From Paraspadella gotoi (lineage: Eukaryota > Chaetognatha): a DNA stretch of 64,000 bases. The number at the start of each line of letters is the position of its first letter. The stretch's first letter is position 1. The stretch covers positions 6,915,382 to 6,979,381 of the forward strand of contig CM119268.1 of assembly GCA_051294375.1 (NCBI GenBank), given 5' to 3'. A program made the position numbers and the translations under genes. Positions 11,519-21,511 of this stretch are shown one piece after another. The notes beneath the pieces were generated by a model. The model was given only the letters and a program-made list of their open reading frames with translations. It was not told the DNA's origin and did not search any database.

Positions 11519-12158
11519 AGAAATAGAAAATGATAAAAATACAGAGAAGTCGTCAGATCATCAACACGAAGAGAGAAAACAAACTGAGAATCGAATAAGA
11601 AAAGAAAAGTGGAATTTCTTCTTTTCTTTCTTCTTTTTTTCCCTTTCTATTATTTTATTGTTTATGGAAATATTTACGACGGAGTTCGCGAGGGCGAAAG
11701 TTGCCCGTTCCGCCCGACAAAAGAAATTCGCACGACACGTCGGTCTCAACGCTTTTTGTCGGGCGTCGGCCTGAGAAATCCCTCTCATTGAGTTTCACAT
11801 AATTTATAGAGCTTGTTTGGTTCTAAAAAAAGAAATTTTTGTTTCCTTCAGAAAACAGGCGAGAACATAATGTGAGAATAAACCTACACAAGAATGAATA
11901 AAAAAATAATAACATCGACAGGGATGACATGGAATGGCTTCAAAATGGAATTGGAACATAATGTTTTGTGGAACGAAATGAAATCGAAAAAAAATACTAC
12001 AAAGAAACATCGACGAATTTCGAGCAGACGATTTGGATTTCAATTTCGAAACCGTTTTAAACTCGAAACAGGACGAGTATCCTCTATGCGATTTGGAAAA
12101 AAAGACGAAGCAAAAGTCGCAATTTTATATTCGTTGCTTCGGTTGATAAGCATCTCAC
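11519..12158. other. Unassigned stretch
   Basis: Mixed AT-rich DNA with a moderately GC-rich block about 11685-11775 (CGACACGTCGG). Both strands are open there over about 60 codons, but I found no splice borders or recognisable protein. Confidence 0.4.
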
Positions 12159-12297
12159 TATCTAGAGTCAAAAGATCGTATTCGTCTTTGACGTCGTCGT
12201 TACTGTCGTCGTCGTCGTCGTCGTCGTCGCTCGTTGCGATGGTGGATGCTTCGTCGTCAGCTCCGTTCGCCGCCTTTTGACTGGTTTGATCTTCCAA
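12159..12297 (-). CDS. Candidate exon encoding an acidic, Asp-rich segment
   Basis: On the minus strand a long pyrimidine tract (complement of about 12305-12360) leads into an open segment that reads through EDQTSQKAANGADDEAST, a run of eight aspartates coded by a (GAC)n microsatellite (about 12199-12232), and VKDEYDLLTLD. A possible donor (GTGAGA) follows at 12158. The mixture of varied residues around the Asp run looks coding, and acidic runs of this kind are common in nuclear and chaperone-like proteins. No ATG is in frame and the exact acceptor is unclear. The alternative is that a triplet microsatellite in an intron simply keeps the frame open. Confidence 0.28.
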
Positions 12298-12865
12298 AAA
12301 CTACTTCAGAATAAGAGAAACCGAAGCTGAGGAAAAGGGGGAGAGAGGCAGACAGAGAGACATAAAGAGAGGGGAGAAGAACCGGGAAGCCAGAGCGTCA
12401 GAGAGACCCCGGACCACCTGACCGGACAAGAGAGAGCATGGGGAGAGAGAGACGTCAACATCGACCTTAGACGTTGGCATTTTTTCTTGATCTCAGAAAA
12501 TGTAAAAAAATTGTGACAAGACGACGAAAGACTACAGCTGCGATTGTGACAAAATCCGATAATCTTTTTATACATTGGAACATAAATTATATATGAATCT
12601 ATATTTTCTACCAAAAAGACAAGTTTTAGAAAATATTGCTCGCCGGCTGCGCATACTTTAAACAAGGAACAAGAAAAAAACTAAAGATTTTTTAAGTAAA
12701 CAACATTTCCACCTAAAAGTTAGCGCAAAATAAAAACGGAACAAAAAGCGAGGACAAAAAATCTGATGCGATATTTAAATATTTATATATGATATTGATA
12801 AATATAAATTATAAACGCCGTTAAAAAACATAAAATTATTAAAACAAGAACGGTAATTCAAATAT

Positions 12866-13262
12866 GTTGCGCCGCAGTGACTGCCTTATAACGTGTATTT
12901 CTAGTGATATGACATGACATGACATGATAGGACATGACGTGACATAACATGACTACCTGGCTATAATAACTTTCTTAGCCCGTATATTTATAACATTTAT
13001 GCATTTATGCATTTATGCATTTATGCGTTTATGTATTTATGCATCAAAATTCTGTCTTTTATTTCTTCTAGTTTTAGGATTTACTGAAGGCGGCGCTGAC
13101 AGTCCCTTAGATTTGAGGTTTTTTTCTGTCTTAACAAAAGAGCAACCAACTATAGGCAAATAATATGCATTTTTAAGGTAAGTGGGACAGACCGACGGAC
13201 CGACCGACAGACCGACCGAAAAGTGACTTATCGAGTTGCTCCGCGAGTACTCGCGGCGCAAC
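12866..13262 (+). mobile_element. Family B TIR element (MITE-like), copy 1
   Basis: It begins GTTGCGCCGCAGTGAC and ends in a near-perfect 28-bp palindrome (13235-13262) whose complement begins GTTGCGCCGCGAGT, so the two ends form a short terminal inverted repeat. The interior holds (ATGAC)n at 12908-12955, (ATTTATGC)n at 12990-13044, and an (ACCG/GACA)n-like tract at 13186-13220. Shared blocks with copy 2 include GGTTTTTTTCTGTC, ACCAACTATA and GTAAGTGGGACAGACCGAC. There is no coding capacity, so it is probably non-autonomous. Confidence 0.7.
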
Positions 13263-13269
13263 TAAAAAT

Positions 13270-13660
13270 CCGACGTAAATAAAAATTACGATGGGGAAAC
13301 ATTCGGAAACTCCTGGCAATTTCGCGGACGTTGTATTCGGCTCTCCTGGTGGTTGAACTTATAATAAAATAAACAAAAAAATAAACAAAAAAATAAAAAA
13401 GAATATCGATTTTTTTTCAAACTTTTTTAAAAAAAGATGGCGGATTTTAAAATGGAGGACGATAACCTCTAACGTCGACGGTGCCATTCTCCCCAGATTT
13501 GAAACGCCATCTCTTCCCTTGATATCCCATCGCTACCTCCATTGCGAGCGCAATCTAGTGACGACATCTTTGCCACTGCTCTCCCACACCTGTCATCGAA
13601 ACACTGATACTGTCATCGCCGCCCCTGCTGACTCCGGCAATATCACCACCGACACTGCCA
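13270..13660. other. Unique DNA between the two family B copies
   Basis: AT-rich at 13270-13460, then a moderately GC-rich block leading into the GCC array. A plus-strand frame is open from 13519, but it is carried by the GCC repeat and I see no exon borders. Confidence 0.4.
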
Positions 13661-13663
13661 CTT

Positions 13664-13727
<64 letters not shown>
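13664..13727. repeat. (GCC)n trinucleotide microsatellite
   Basis: About 21 GCC triplets. In the frames where it reads poly-Ala on either strand the surrounding sequence stays open for roughly 80-107 codons, which the array alone can explain. An interrupted TTC/GTC triplet tract follows at about 13916-13960. Confidence 0.95.
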
Positions 13728-13729
<2 letters not shown>

Positions 13730-14088
13730 AATCTGTCGCGAGAATGAATCTATGGAAACTACTTCGAAGCGACGATGGAATCGTCACGCCGTCACGTGTC
13801 AGCGCCCCTTCGGCGCCAAATTGTAACAGACTCAAATTGTAACTACTGCTGATTTGTGATTATAATATGTGATCGTCCTCGTGGACGTCGGCGTCCACTT
13901 CGTCCGTCTCCTCGTCTTCTTCTTCTTCTTCTTCGGCGTCGTCGTCGTCGTCGCCGTCGTCGTGTTGCTTTCGTCAAAAGAGGCGGTGCAAGCGTCACCG
14001 CGGCAGGGGCGACCGGGTCAGCAGCAGGGTCAGCGTCATCTTACAAATTTGTGATCTTTAAGAAAACAAGATCGGTTCATCCAATGTA

Positions 14089-14399
14089 TTGCGCCGCAGT
14101 GACTTTATTTTCACGTTTATTGATCACAATGATCATTGCCCGTGCATTTATGACATGCGTTGCTTCAAAATTCTATTTTTTATTATTTATAGTTTTAGGA
14201 ATTCCTAAAGCCGGCGCGAGCAGTCCTTTACTACATTTGAGGTTTTTTTCTGTCCTAACAAATGAGGAACCAACTATAAGCAAATTATATGCATTTTTAA
14301 CGTAAGTGGGACAGACCGACCGACAGACATACCGACCGACCGACCGACAGACCGTCCGAAAAGTGACTTATAGAGTTGCTCCGCGAGTACTCGCGGCGA
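14089..14399 (+). mobile_element. Family B TIR element, copy 2
   Basis: It begins TTGCGCCGCAGTGACTTTAT and ends at the palindrome CCGCGAGTACTCGCGG (14381-14396). It is in the same orientation as copy 1 and clearly homologous over 14165-14399, including the GACAGACCGACCGACAGAC tract. It is shorter because the ATGAC and ATTTATGC arrays are missing or contracted (one GCATTTATGAC remnant at 14142). Confidence 0.7.
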
Positions 14400-14573
14400 T
14401 ACTAAAAAAAGGGCAACGGTTGAAAACTTGAAATAAGAGAAAAAGGAAAGGGAAAGGATTAAGATGTCGCATTCCACAATTCTTGATCGAATCCAATTTT
14501 TCACGAAGAAAAAATATTTTTATGAGATAATACAAAATTAGAAAAAAAAGAAGAGAAAATTAAGAGGGAGGAC

Positions 14574-14759
14574 ATGAAAAACAAGGAGAAGCTAGCCGGG
14601 ACGTGGAGAGGAAGGATGAAGGCAAACGTGAAGGGCCAAATGGACGACAGGCATCCGTCAAGCGTTCAAGGGTCGATGTCGACGGCTCTCGAGGGAATCT
14701 CTGAGCGGACGAGGCGGCCGGTCGAGAAGGCGGCCAGATGGCGCCGCATGAAAAATTAA
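14574..14759 (+). CDS. Small ATG-initiated open frame, 61 codons, basic, unknown
   Basis: A GC-rich, non-repetitive island between low-complexity tracts. It starts at ATG (14574) and stops with TAA just before a CT array. The peptide is basic and varied, containing MKNKEKLAGTWRGRMKANVK and RRPVEKAARWRRMKN, with no signal peptide or membrane segment. The opposite strand is also open, so the direction is uncertain. No splice acceptor with a pyrimidine tract is visible upstream; it could be the start of a single-exon gene, a short peptide gene or chance. Confidence 0.22.
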   Translation: MKNKEKLAGTWRGRMKANVKGQMDDRHPSSVQGSMSTALEGISERTRRPVEKAARWRRMKN

Positions 14760-14767
14760 ACAGGCTC

Positions 14768-14816
14768 TTCTCTCTCTCTCTCTCTCTCACTCTCTCTCTC
14801 TCTCTCTCTCTCTCTT
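14768..14816. repeat. (CT)n microsatellite
   Basis: A CT array with one CA interruption, followed by further pyrimidine-rich DNA to about 14985. Confidence 0.95.
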
Positions 14817-14989
14817 CTCAATCTCTCTTCTCTTCTCTTCTTGACTCTCAGTTTGCGCGAGTGAGTGTCTCTCTTCTCTTCTACTTTTTTCTGCGTTCTC
14901 GCTCTCATTATATTTATTGTCTTTTTACTTTGTTCTTTTACTTCTTTAGCTCTTTTTCTGAAAATATTCAAAAAATTCCTATGGATGTG

Positions 14990-15390
14990 TAAAGTATCAT
15001 CCGGCGGGAAAGCCTCTCTTTATATAGTCAGGTGGCGGAACAGAGGAACAACGAATAGGAAGTCCGCGGAAACAAAAAAAAAAAAAATTAACATGTGATG
15101 GGAAAGAGTAAATTAAGTAAATTAAAATTAAAATTAAGTTACCCGAACGAGTGCGGTCAAATTAGGATCGATCGAAAGAAAAAAGCCGCTAAGTTTCCCC
15201 GATATAGTCCTTCATTTCTAACTTAACTAAGATTTTTCCAAAAAGTGATCTGAACCTACCGGAGTTATAAACTCTACGTCCCCCCTTTTTAATCTTCTCT
15301 TTCTTTCACTTTCCCCCCTCCCTTCTTTCCTCCTCCTTTCTCACCTTACGCATCTTCTTGAACGGCGTCCAGAAAAAACAACGGTAAAAA
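14990..15390. other. Unassigned stretch left of the retrotransposon
   Basis: AT-rich then C/T-rich DNA (15280-15350). A 3-prime LTR of the minus-strand Gypsy element would be expected about here, but I could not find a matching partner to the right of the element. Confidence 0.4.
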
Positions 15391-15415
15391 ATGATTGCAG
15401 TCCGCCCAGAGACAA

Positions 15416-15766
15416 TTAGGAAGGAGGCCTCAGCTCAGCTGCAGGAGGAGGCAGGAGGCGGAGACGCCGCGCGTTGGTTTCTTGATCGGCGTTTGTCGAT
15501 CCGTTGGCGCTGGTTGCCTCGTTCTGGCTCCTGGTGGTCGACCTGGTCTTCTCTCTTGAGCAACCCTGGGTCGTCGATCTCCTGCTCGTCGTCGCTGATC
15601 CAAGCGCGGGTTTGACTCGTTGCCACGTTACCGTCTCCCTGCCGATACTCGCGTAATCGTCAACAGTTAGATTCAAACCATTTACTGTGAACCAACACGG
15701 AATGGGCCTTTTCGTACGGAGCATGAGCGGGGGTTTGAACGACCTTGCTCTTTGAAATGAACACAT
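15416..15766 (-). pseudogene. Post-integrase C-terminal tail of the Gypsy polyprotein
   Basis: A minus-strand open segment reads SFKPPLMLRTKRPIPCWFTV, then TWQRVKPALG, corresponding to the F-x-P-P, Y-x-G-P-x-x-V and S-x-D-R-L-K-P-A blocks that close Gypsy integrases. Beyond it the frame becomes Ser/Thr/Arg-rich and ends at 15416. It is the most intact stretch of the element but has lost the upstream frame connection. Confidence 0.75.
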
Positions 15767-15879
15767 ACTAGCCTGAGTTTAGATCGGCCTGGGGAGTATG
15801 AGATCGCGGGTTTTCGGTGGGCTGATGTTTCTGGGATTTGTAGCCGGGGCTACCTCGATTTCGAAGTTTTGAGAGGCTA

Positions 15880-16730
15880 GTTTTCTTCGCTGTTGATTCG
15901 TGATAGTGTCGTTGCGCTTGCAGTCCGCCAGAGAGTTCCTGGACGCCAATGCCCTCGCCGAAGCACCAAACCTCTGCCCGCTGAAGCTCTACATCCTCTT
16001 TCACAGTTGTTCGAATTGCAAGGTAAGCGGTCAAAGGCAGCTGCCAAAACCATTTTTCTCTTTCTTCTTTCGCCAGCGCTATTAGAGATTTCTTTTAAGA
16101 CCGCGGTTGAAATCTTCTCCACCAGCCCATTCGCCTGCCGGGTTGGTACGATGTCGTTGTTTGGTCTTAATTGCCCCAAACTTTTCGTTAACTGTTTTCC
16201 ACAGGTCGGATGGTGAATTGGCTACAACGAATCCGTTGTTTTACCGCTGGAGTCCGAAAAACGCTAATCCAGTTCAAGCTTTAAAGCATCCAGAATTGGT
16301 CGGAGTCGTGGTATTCGTGGATTGGGATGGCCGTTGAGCCATCGAGAAATTCTTATCCACCAATTGTCAACAGGTGTGAATACCCGTTATGATCTCGGCA
16401 TACTAAGTCCAAGTTTTATGTGCTGGCGAAGCGCTTAGCCGGGGACTTTAAATTCTGCACAATTTCAGGGATGACATGACGAGTTGACTTTTGCCTTTTG
16501 GGAACATTTTCGGATGCAGTCGCGGGCCCACATTTTGATTACATCCTTGTCGCATGCTTGTCCAAACAATTTGAGGCCATTAGCTTTGCGCGTTGCCTCC
16601 ACTCCCGGATGGCCTAAAGCCATGGATGAGTGTCGAATACCTCGGCGCCGACCATGCTGCTGGCACAAATGGCGTGCCGGGCCGTTCGAAACGTCGGCCA
16701 AAAGGTTCATGTTCGCCTACGCTGGATTTT
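15880..16730 (-). pseudogene. Gypsy integrase (zinc-binding plus core), degenerate
   Basis: The zinc-binding part at about 16490-16640 keeps LGHPGVEATRK, VIKMWARDCIRKC, corresponding to the H-P-G, W-A-R-x-C-x-x-C pattern with the second Cys shifted. The core is split over frames: PTRQANGLVEK (about 16120) carries the final Glu of the D,D-35-E triad, and IRTTVKEDVELQRAEVWCFG (about 15960-16020) matches the block after it. The expected D-x-V-G-P-L strand is not intact. Stops and indels rule out function. Confidence 0.88.
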
Positions 16731-17129
16731 TCGAAAGTTTAATCCCGATCTCGCGTCATCTTGCAAGATTTTTGGAAAATCGCTCGACGTGATTGATACG
16801 ATTGCCATTTGTTCGAAGTCAATATCATAACTTGTAAGAGACGAAATGACGGCGTTTGCATCTTCCTAAACGGGCTGGGATTTTGATGCCTATTCCTGTT
16901 TTTCGCGTCTTGCTTTTCCTCGCTCGCGCGTAGATGCCTTTGCAATGCTCGATGGCTGGGCTGCGATTCTTCTTTCCCTGGCGTCGAAATCGAGTTCGCG
17001 GATCGAGGTAGGTGTCTTCTTGGCATGGTTTTTGATGGCTGTTCTTCCAGTCTGCTCGTTTTTGCGTCGCTAGGTGATGCTTTGGAGTATTGTTTTGGCC
17101 GGGACAAGGCATCTGCCTTACCACAATTG

Positions 17130-17560
17130 CCTTTCCCTTACAAATATCGAATGTCCGTGGTAAATTCTGGCTATAACTGATAGCTGATAGACTGTCGAAT
17201 GTTTTGTGGCTCTGATTTTTTCTTGCATGGCCCAGTAACGAAGGCTCTGGTGATCGGTCATAAAGCGTAAATGCCCGGCCTTCCACCCAGTGGCGAAATG
17301 CCGGACTGCGCGAAAGGCTCCGCCTATAATTCCTATCGAAGGCGGCCACAGCTTTCGTTTTTGGCACTAGTTTCGCGGAGAATAACGCCAGGGTTCCCAA
17401 CCCTTGGTCCTCTTTGTTCGAGCACTGCTTCTACAGCTGATCGGAGCGTCTCGTCGTTATACAGAGCCTGAGCTCCGGTCTCGGGGTGATAAAGTAAGCG
17501 CCGCGGAGATTAATTACCCTCTTTGATGGCGTTGAAAGCTTCCTTTCACAGTTACCATCG
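17130..17560 (-). pseudogene. Gypsy RNase H domain, degenerate
   Basis: It continues from the RT: a degenerate tether segment (EAFNAIKEG, then LYNDETLRSAVEAVLEQRG, in place of the usual A-L-F-T-D-A-S-D block) is followed by ALFSAKLVPKTKAVAAFDRN, HWVEGRAFTLYDRSPEP and ICKGKAIVV, matching the F-S-x-K-L-x-P, F-x-x-E-G-R-x-F and G-K-x-N-x-V-A-D patterns of Gypsy RNase H. The first acidic residues of the active site are altered, and stops occur near 17495. Confidence 0.85.
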
Positions 17561-17579
17561 TCCACGGTAGCGACTTGGC

Positions 17580-18500
17580 GCTTACCGCTTCAGGGCTTCG
17601 TACAGTGGCGAGCACGAGAGCGAGACCTTGCGCGAATAAATTATCTTTTCGATAGTAGTGATCATTCCAAGAATCGCGAAGTTCTTTGATCGATGTTGGG
17701 GCACGCGGGGTCTCCTTTCAGCGGTTCGAACTCGCCTCTTGGTAACGGCCTCACTCCGTTTTTGTTCGTACCAAAAAGGCCCAAGAACCTCCAGCGAGTC
17801 TTGGCCCGGAGCAGGACATTTCTTGGGTTTACCACCAAACCGTTTCTCGTCTAACGCTTTGAAAACGCCGTTGTAGATCTCCATATTGTTCTTGTGGTGA
17901 TGATGACGCGACAAGAATGTTTTCGTCTAAGTTAGGACGAATGTATGGGGTATGGTCTCCCAAGATTCTGGCTCCATAAGGCGCTGAAAATCTTGGCCAG
18001 CTTCTTGAGTCCAAATGGACATCGCAGGGAAGACATAGAATGCCAAATGGTGTTATTACCGCGGTTTTTTTTTTATTATCATCCGGGTTCACTGGGATTA
18101 TGATACCCTTGAGTAAGTCTATCTTGGAGAAAATTGTTTTCCCCTTCAAAGCTGTGAGTTGAAGTCGGATAATAATTTGGACCGGGTATCTGCTCGTCAA
18201 TCGTTTTGCGCATTTGAGGCCGGCGGTTTAATCAACCGCAACACCTCCATCCTCCATCCGGCTTTGGCGACACGTGGAAGGGGCGGACGACCATTCAGAT
18301 TTGCCTCTCTGGGCGACTCTAGAGACTACCATTTTCTCTAGTTCTCTCTTTGCTACGCGCTAAGCTTTTCGGGCGTCTAAGCGCGCGCTCTTGACTTGAC
18401 ACGGGCGTGCCCTTCCGTGGGATTGAATGCAGTAACCCCGTGTCTTGGTTCCATTTGACCTCGAAAGTTGGCGTTGAGAGAGATGGGAATGAGTCGAGTA
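17580..18500 (-). pseudogene. Ty3/Gypsy reverse transcriptase, frameshifted
   Basis: Strong family match on the minus strand. The N-terminal approach reads LLDSFPSL and later a KSEWSS block. The palm has GKTIFSKIDLLKG (first catalytic Asp), then IPVNPDD and TAVITPFGILCLP. The YxDD box is damaged: about 17905-17945 reads NLDENILVASSSPQEQ. The thumb/connection has FGGKPKKC and, after a shift, ILGMITTIEKII and SPLYEALK. At least three frame changes occur, so the enzyme is dead. The motif set is typical of Gypsy elements of invertebrates; I do not assign a clade. Confidence 0.92.
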
Positions 18501-18779
18501 GCTTGTAATATGGCTTTCTCCCTTTAGCGATCTACAAAGCTAACGTGAGTAGTTGTCTCGTTCGAAGTTAGACGCTGCTATTGTGGGAGAGATCCGCGGA
18601 GGTCGAGTAGAAGGGCCGTCACGCGTGATTTGGGGTGCGAGGTAATTCTCAACTAGAAAGGTCCGCTCCAAGGATTAAATTGTTTTTACATCGCTACCAG
18701 AATGTTATAGTCTAACTTTGATTGCCCAATTGGGACCGTTCTATCGATGTGCCTTTAACAATCTATTGCAGACCCATTC

Positions 18780-18885
18780 TGCTTGAAGTTTCATCATGGT
18801 GTCTGGCCCTTACTGCGTTGTTGTCTGCGGTCGGAGAATGATTGAGAGTAAGGCACCTCCATCTACCAGCCACTAACTCCATTTC
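18780..18885 (-). pseudogene. Retropepsin-like aspartic protease remnant
   Basis: Around 18825-18878 one minus-strand frame reads WLVDGGALLSIILRPQT, which matches the family pattern of a hydrophobic pair followed by D-T/S-G-A and a later I-x-P. The catalytic Asp is present, but the following Thr/Ser reads Gly and a stop occurs shortly after. It sits between the gag-like part and RT, where the protease belongs. Only the active-site strand is recognisable. Confidence 0.55.
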
Positions 18886-19259
18886 CCGGCGTCGCGAATA
18901 TAAAATTAGGTCGTTCGAGGCCGGTGAACGGGGTTGAATCATGGAGACGGCGGCGTTTCACTTGCGCCGCCCCCCGTTGAAGTTTCCCTCTTTTTTCTTT
19001 CATTTGAGTCCTTCTTCGAACGTGCAAACATCCCTGATCACACGACCATGTCGGTCGTCGCCCGAAACGAATATGTTTCGCGCAGAGATTTCGTAATGTT
19101 CGGCCTTTGGTTTTCGCTTTTGCGTAGCTGTCGTTTTTTGGCGGCGTTTGCTGCCGCGTTTTTCCGATTACGACGATTCGACGGCGTTGATCGTTTCTTC
19201 TTTTTCTAGACTCGGATTTCTCTAATTCTCCTGCTGTTCTGATTGACGTGGCTTAATGA

Positions 19260-20235
19260 GAGATGGTCGTTTGCGGAGTTTTTAAACTAAAACCGTCGCT
19301 CTCAAAGTGTACTAGTCGACAGGAGTTTGAACAGAGTTTCTTTCGCCGTCATCTCGTCGGCCCTTCTCTTCCAAATTGGCCGCGCGGATGTCGTTTGGCA
19401 GTCTCGGAGTACTTTTTCATTTTTCCTGATACATCGAGAGAGAGAGTCCTTGTATTTCTTTCGAGTTGAGCTTAATTTCCTTTGATGGTTTGAGTCCCTC
19501 GAAGTCGAAATGCATGAGGATTCACCGCGGCCTGTTGTCGCTTGGGTCAAAAACCATACTCTCGCCTGAGGATAGGCGATTTAAACTCGGTCCACGATTC
19601 CTCAGTAGGGCTTCGCCGAATAGATAAGTGTTATGTTGGCGTCCACGTTGATCCAATTTGGATTCTAAATTGCGCGAATCTTCAGTTCGCGGCGGTCGTA
19701 ATGCCGGCGCGATGTAAGCGGCCTTCAATCCGCTTGATCCATACTTCAATATGGCTCGTATCGAAGTCGGTAGCCTCAGGCTTTACGATTCGATGCCCGT
19801 TCGAGTGCGCGAGTCGCCGCGGCGACGCGGCGCTGAAGTTCTGTGTTCTCGTCGCCGGAGATCGCGAATCGGCGCCGCCGCTTGGTGCCATGACGCGCGT
19901 CCTCGCAAGTTTTTCGCGATCGCCCGGTGGGAATTCGAATTAGTAGTTCCGCGCCCGGCAATTTGATTGGAGAAGTTGAACGCCCGCGCCGATCCAAAAG
20001 GTAGTTTGCAGTCTAGACGGCATCGTCTGCCTAGCTGTGCCTCGGGCCGTCGCGCTTGAGAGGAACGAGTCGAGATTCGAATGTCTTGCCCGTTCTCGAT
20101 GACGTCGCCGTCTTCACGGCGGGTATGTCGCAGTCGAATATAAGGGGGCTTTTTAGGCGAATGAAGAAAAGAAGCGTGAGCAGATTGCAGGGCGCTGCTT
20201 AGCTCAATTTCAATTCTCCCTCCCAATCTCAACCT
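19260..20235 (-). pseudogene. Gag-like region of the Gypsy element, degenerate
   Basis: This GC-rich minus-strand segment lies where gag should be, upstream of the protease. Short open pieces are visible at 19783-20232 (150 codons, Arg/Ser-rich) and 19302-19550. The latter keeps blocks such as DEMTAKETLFKLLSTSTL, which I place tentatively in the capsid-nucleocapsid part by position. Gag is poorly conserved, so assignment rests mostly on location and on the shared GC content with pol. Several frameshifts separate the pieces and no CCHC zinc knuckle was recognised. Confidence 0.5.
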
Positions 20236-20249
20236 CAGAAAAGCTTGTT

Positions 20250-21060
20250 GTCGCTTTCCCCTTTCTTCGAAGCTCCGTCGCGTCGCGTCTTGTTCGTCGA
20301 ATGCTCACCATCGTGTGGCCAGGTTGACTGAGTCTAGCCACAGCGTAGCACGAAGGGACTGGCAACATCTGAACGTCAGATTTCCTAAGACGTTGATGAG
20401 GATCATTACTTATGATCAGTAGCAGCGTTGCAGCGCAAGGTTTGGAGCGATTGTTAGAATTAATCTTTTAATTGATTATTTATCTATCGATTACTTTCAC
20501 AGATTAAAAAAGTCGATTTATTCGAGACTTGTTTTCATCGATGTTGAATTGATTTATTTCCATCACTTCATTTAGTTTAATTCATCTTTCTTATAATGTA
20601 CTTATTACATTAGATGATTAAATAAAAACAAGGTTTTGTTGAGTTGAGAAAAGTATTATTTTCATTCAAGATGATTCGATTTTTAATATATCGAACATTA
20701 ACAATTTAAGATCTTTGATTTTTATCTTGAGCTGAGTATCAAGACTGAAAATTATTCAGTTAAAGATTCAAAAAGTAAACAAAATCTGCTAACAAATATA
20801 AAAGGTTTTAACAGAGAGCCCTCTGCTTGAAAACAGATTAATTCTTAAGCTAAAACAAAAAAGATTCGAATCTGTTTTAAAGTTATAAATAGGGAGAATT
20901 CGAATTTGATTTTTCAGTTGTCTGGGTAGCCTCTGGCTGTAATTTCCACGCACAGACGAGCGCTCAGCCTCAGCTCAGCTCGCCTTGTCCCCCCCCCAAC
21001 TCCCCCTTCTCTCTTCCCTGATCGACGATGTCGCTTGGTCATTTAAAGGTTGTCGTTAAA
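20250..21060. other. Unassigned AT-rich stretch right of the retrotransposon
   Basis: The 5-prime LTR and leader of the minus-strand Gypsy element should lie here, but no sequence matching the left flank was found beyond a 14-bp GCCTCAGCTCAGCT string (15427 and 20965), which may be chance. It ends at a 25-N gap (21061-21085). Confidence 0.4.
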
Positions 21061-21085
21061 NNNNNNNNNNNNNNNNNNNNNNNNN

Positions 21086-21260
21086 CTCTCTCTCTCTCTC
21101 TCTCTTTCCACTTATCTCTCTTTTAAAGTCATAATTTATTTTTTTTTCATTCGCCATTCCTTTCTCTTATCCTTTTTCGACCTCTTTCCTTTTTCCTTCA
21201 TTTTCTCTCTCTTTCCTCCCTTTTCCTCTTTCCCCTTCCTCCCTCTCTCTCCCCCTTTAG
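21086..21260. repeat. CT microsatellite at gap edge and pyrimidine-rich tract
   Basis: (CT)n directly after the gap, then T/C-rich DNA up to a CTTTAG at 21255-21260 that could act as a splice acceptor. The following 50 bases contain a short ATG frame (MAGSSSYAAGTK, stop at 21308) but do not join in frame to the exon at 21371. Confidence 0.6.
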
Positions 21261-21370
21261 CCTCGACACAAATGGCCGGTTCTTCCTCTTACGCCGCGGG
21301 GACTAAGTAGCCATCTGTTTTCTTCTTTTTTTTTTCCTGAATCTTGTTGTTGTTGTTGTTGTTGTTTCAG

Positions 21371-21511
21371 AGTCTGAAATCTCAGCAAACTGATGCTGCG
21401 GCCGAGAAAAAGGCGGCAAGAAATGTCGTTGTTAAATTCCTTCAATGCCTTGATTGCCCCAAGTTATATCATTCACAACCTCTTTCCTTTATTTTTAATA
21501 ATATAAGTTAG
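21371..21511 (+). CDS. Candidate terminal exon; last-helix pattern of a dsRNA-binding domain
   Basis: A strong acceptor (T-rich tract, (TTG)n at 21345-21367, TTTCAG) leads into 46 open codons ending TAG at 21509-21511. The peptide begins SLKSQQTDAAAEKKAARNVV and continues VKFLQCLDCP. The stretch AAEKKAARNVVVKFLQ fits the K-K-x-A-x-x-x-A-A pattern of the second helix of double-stranded RNA-binding domains (known family feature), but the rest of the domain would have to lie in upstream exons, where there is a gap at 21061. An AATAAA occurs at 21707. Function is inference; a chance helical peptide is the main alternative. Confidence 0.3.
   Translation, partial: SLKSQQTDAAAEKKAARNVVVKFLQCLDCPKLYHSQPLSFIFNNIS

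Larger units (their letters stand above)
15400..20240 (-). mobile_element. Decayed Ty3/Gypsy LTR retrotransposon (internal region)
   Basis: Reading the minus strand from about 20.24 kb down, the order is gag-like, aspartic protease, reverse transcriptase, RNase H, integrase and a post-integrase tail, which is the Ty3/Gypsy (Metaviridae) gene order. Family motifs are recognisable throughout but scattered over all three frames with many stops, so no product can be made. The length of about 4.8 kb suits a Gypsy internal region. No envelope-like frame was found. LTRs, primer binding site and polypurine tract could not be identified by eye. It is markedly more GC-rich than its AT-rich flanks. Confidence 0.9.

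Noticed and set aside
12908-13044. Telomere-like short tandem repeats
   Set aside because: The units are ATGAC and ATTTATGC, not TTAGG or TTAGGG, and they lie inside a family B element.
13519-13842. Poly-Ala open frame on the plus strand and its mirror on the minus strand
   Set aside because: Kept open by (GCC)n; both strands read poly-Ala and no splice signal or domain supports either.
15427-20980. 14-bp GCCTCAGCTCAGCT on both sides of the Gypsy element as possible LTR remnant
   Set aside because: Too short, placed asymmetrically and not followed by further homology or TG...CA ends.
21257-21310. MAGSSSYAAGTK mini-frame as first exon joined to 21371
   Set aside because: The only nearby GT does not splice to the downstream exon in an open phase; every phase meets a stop.
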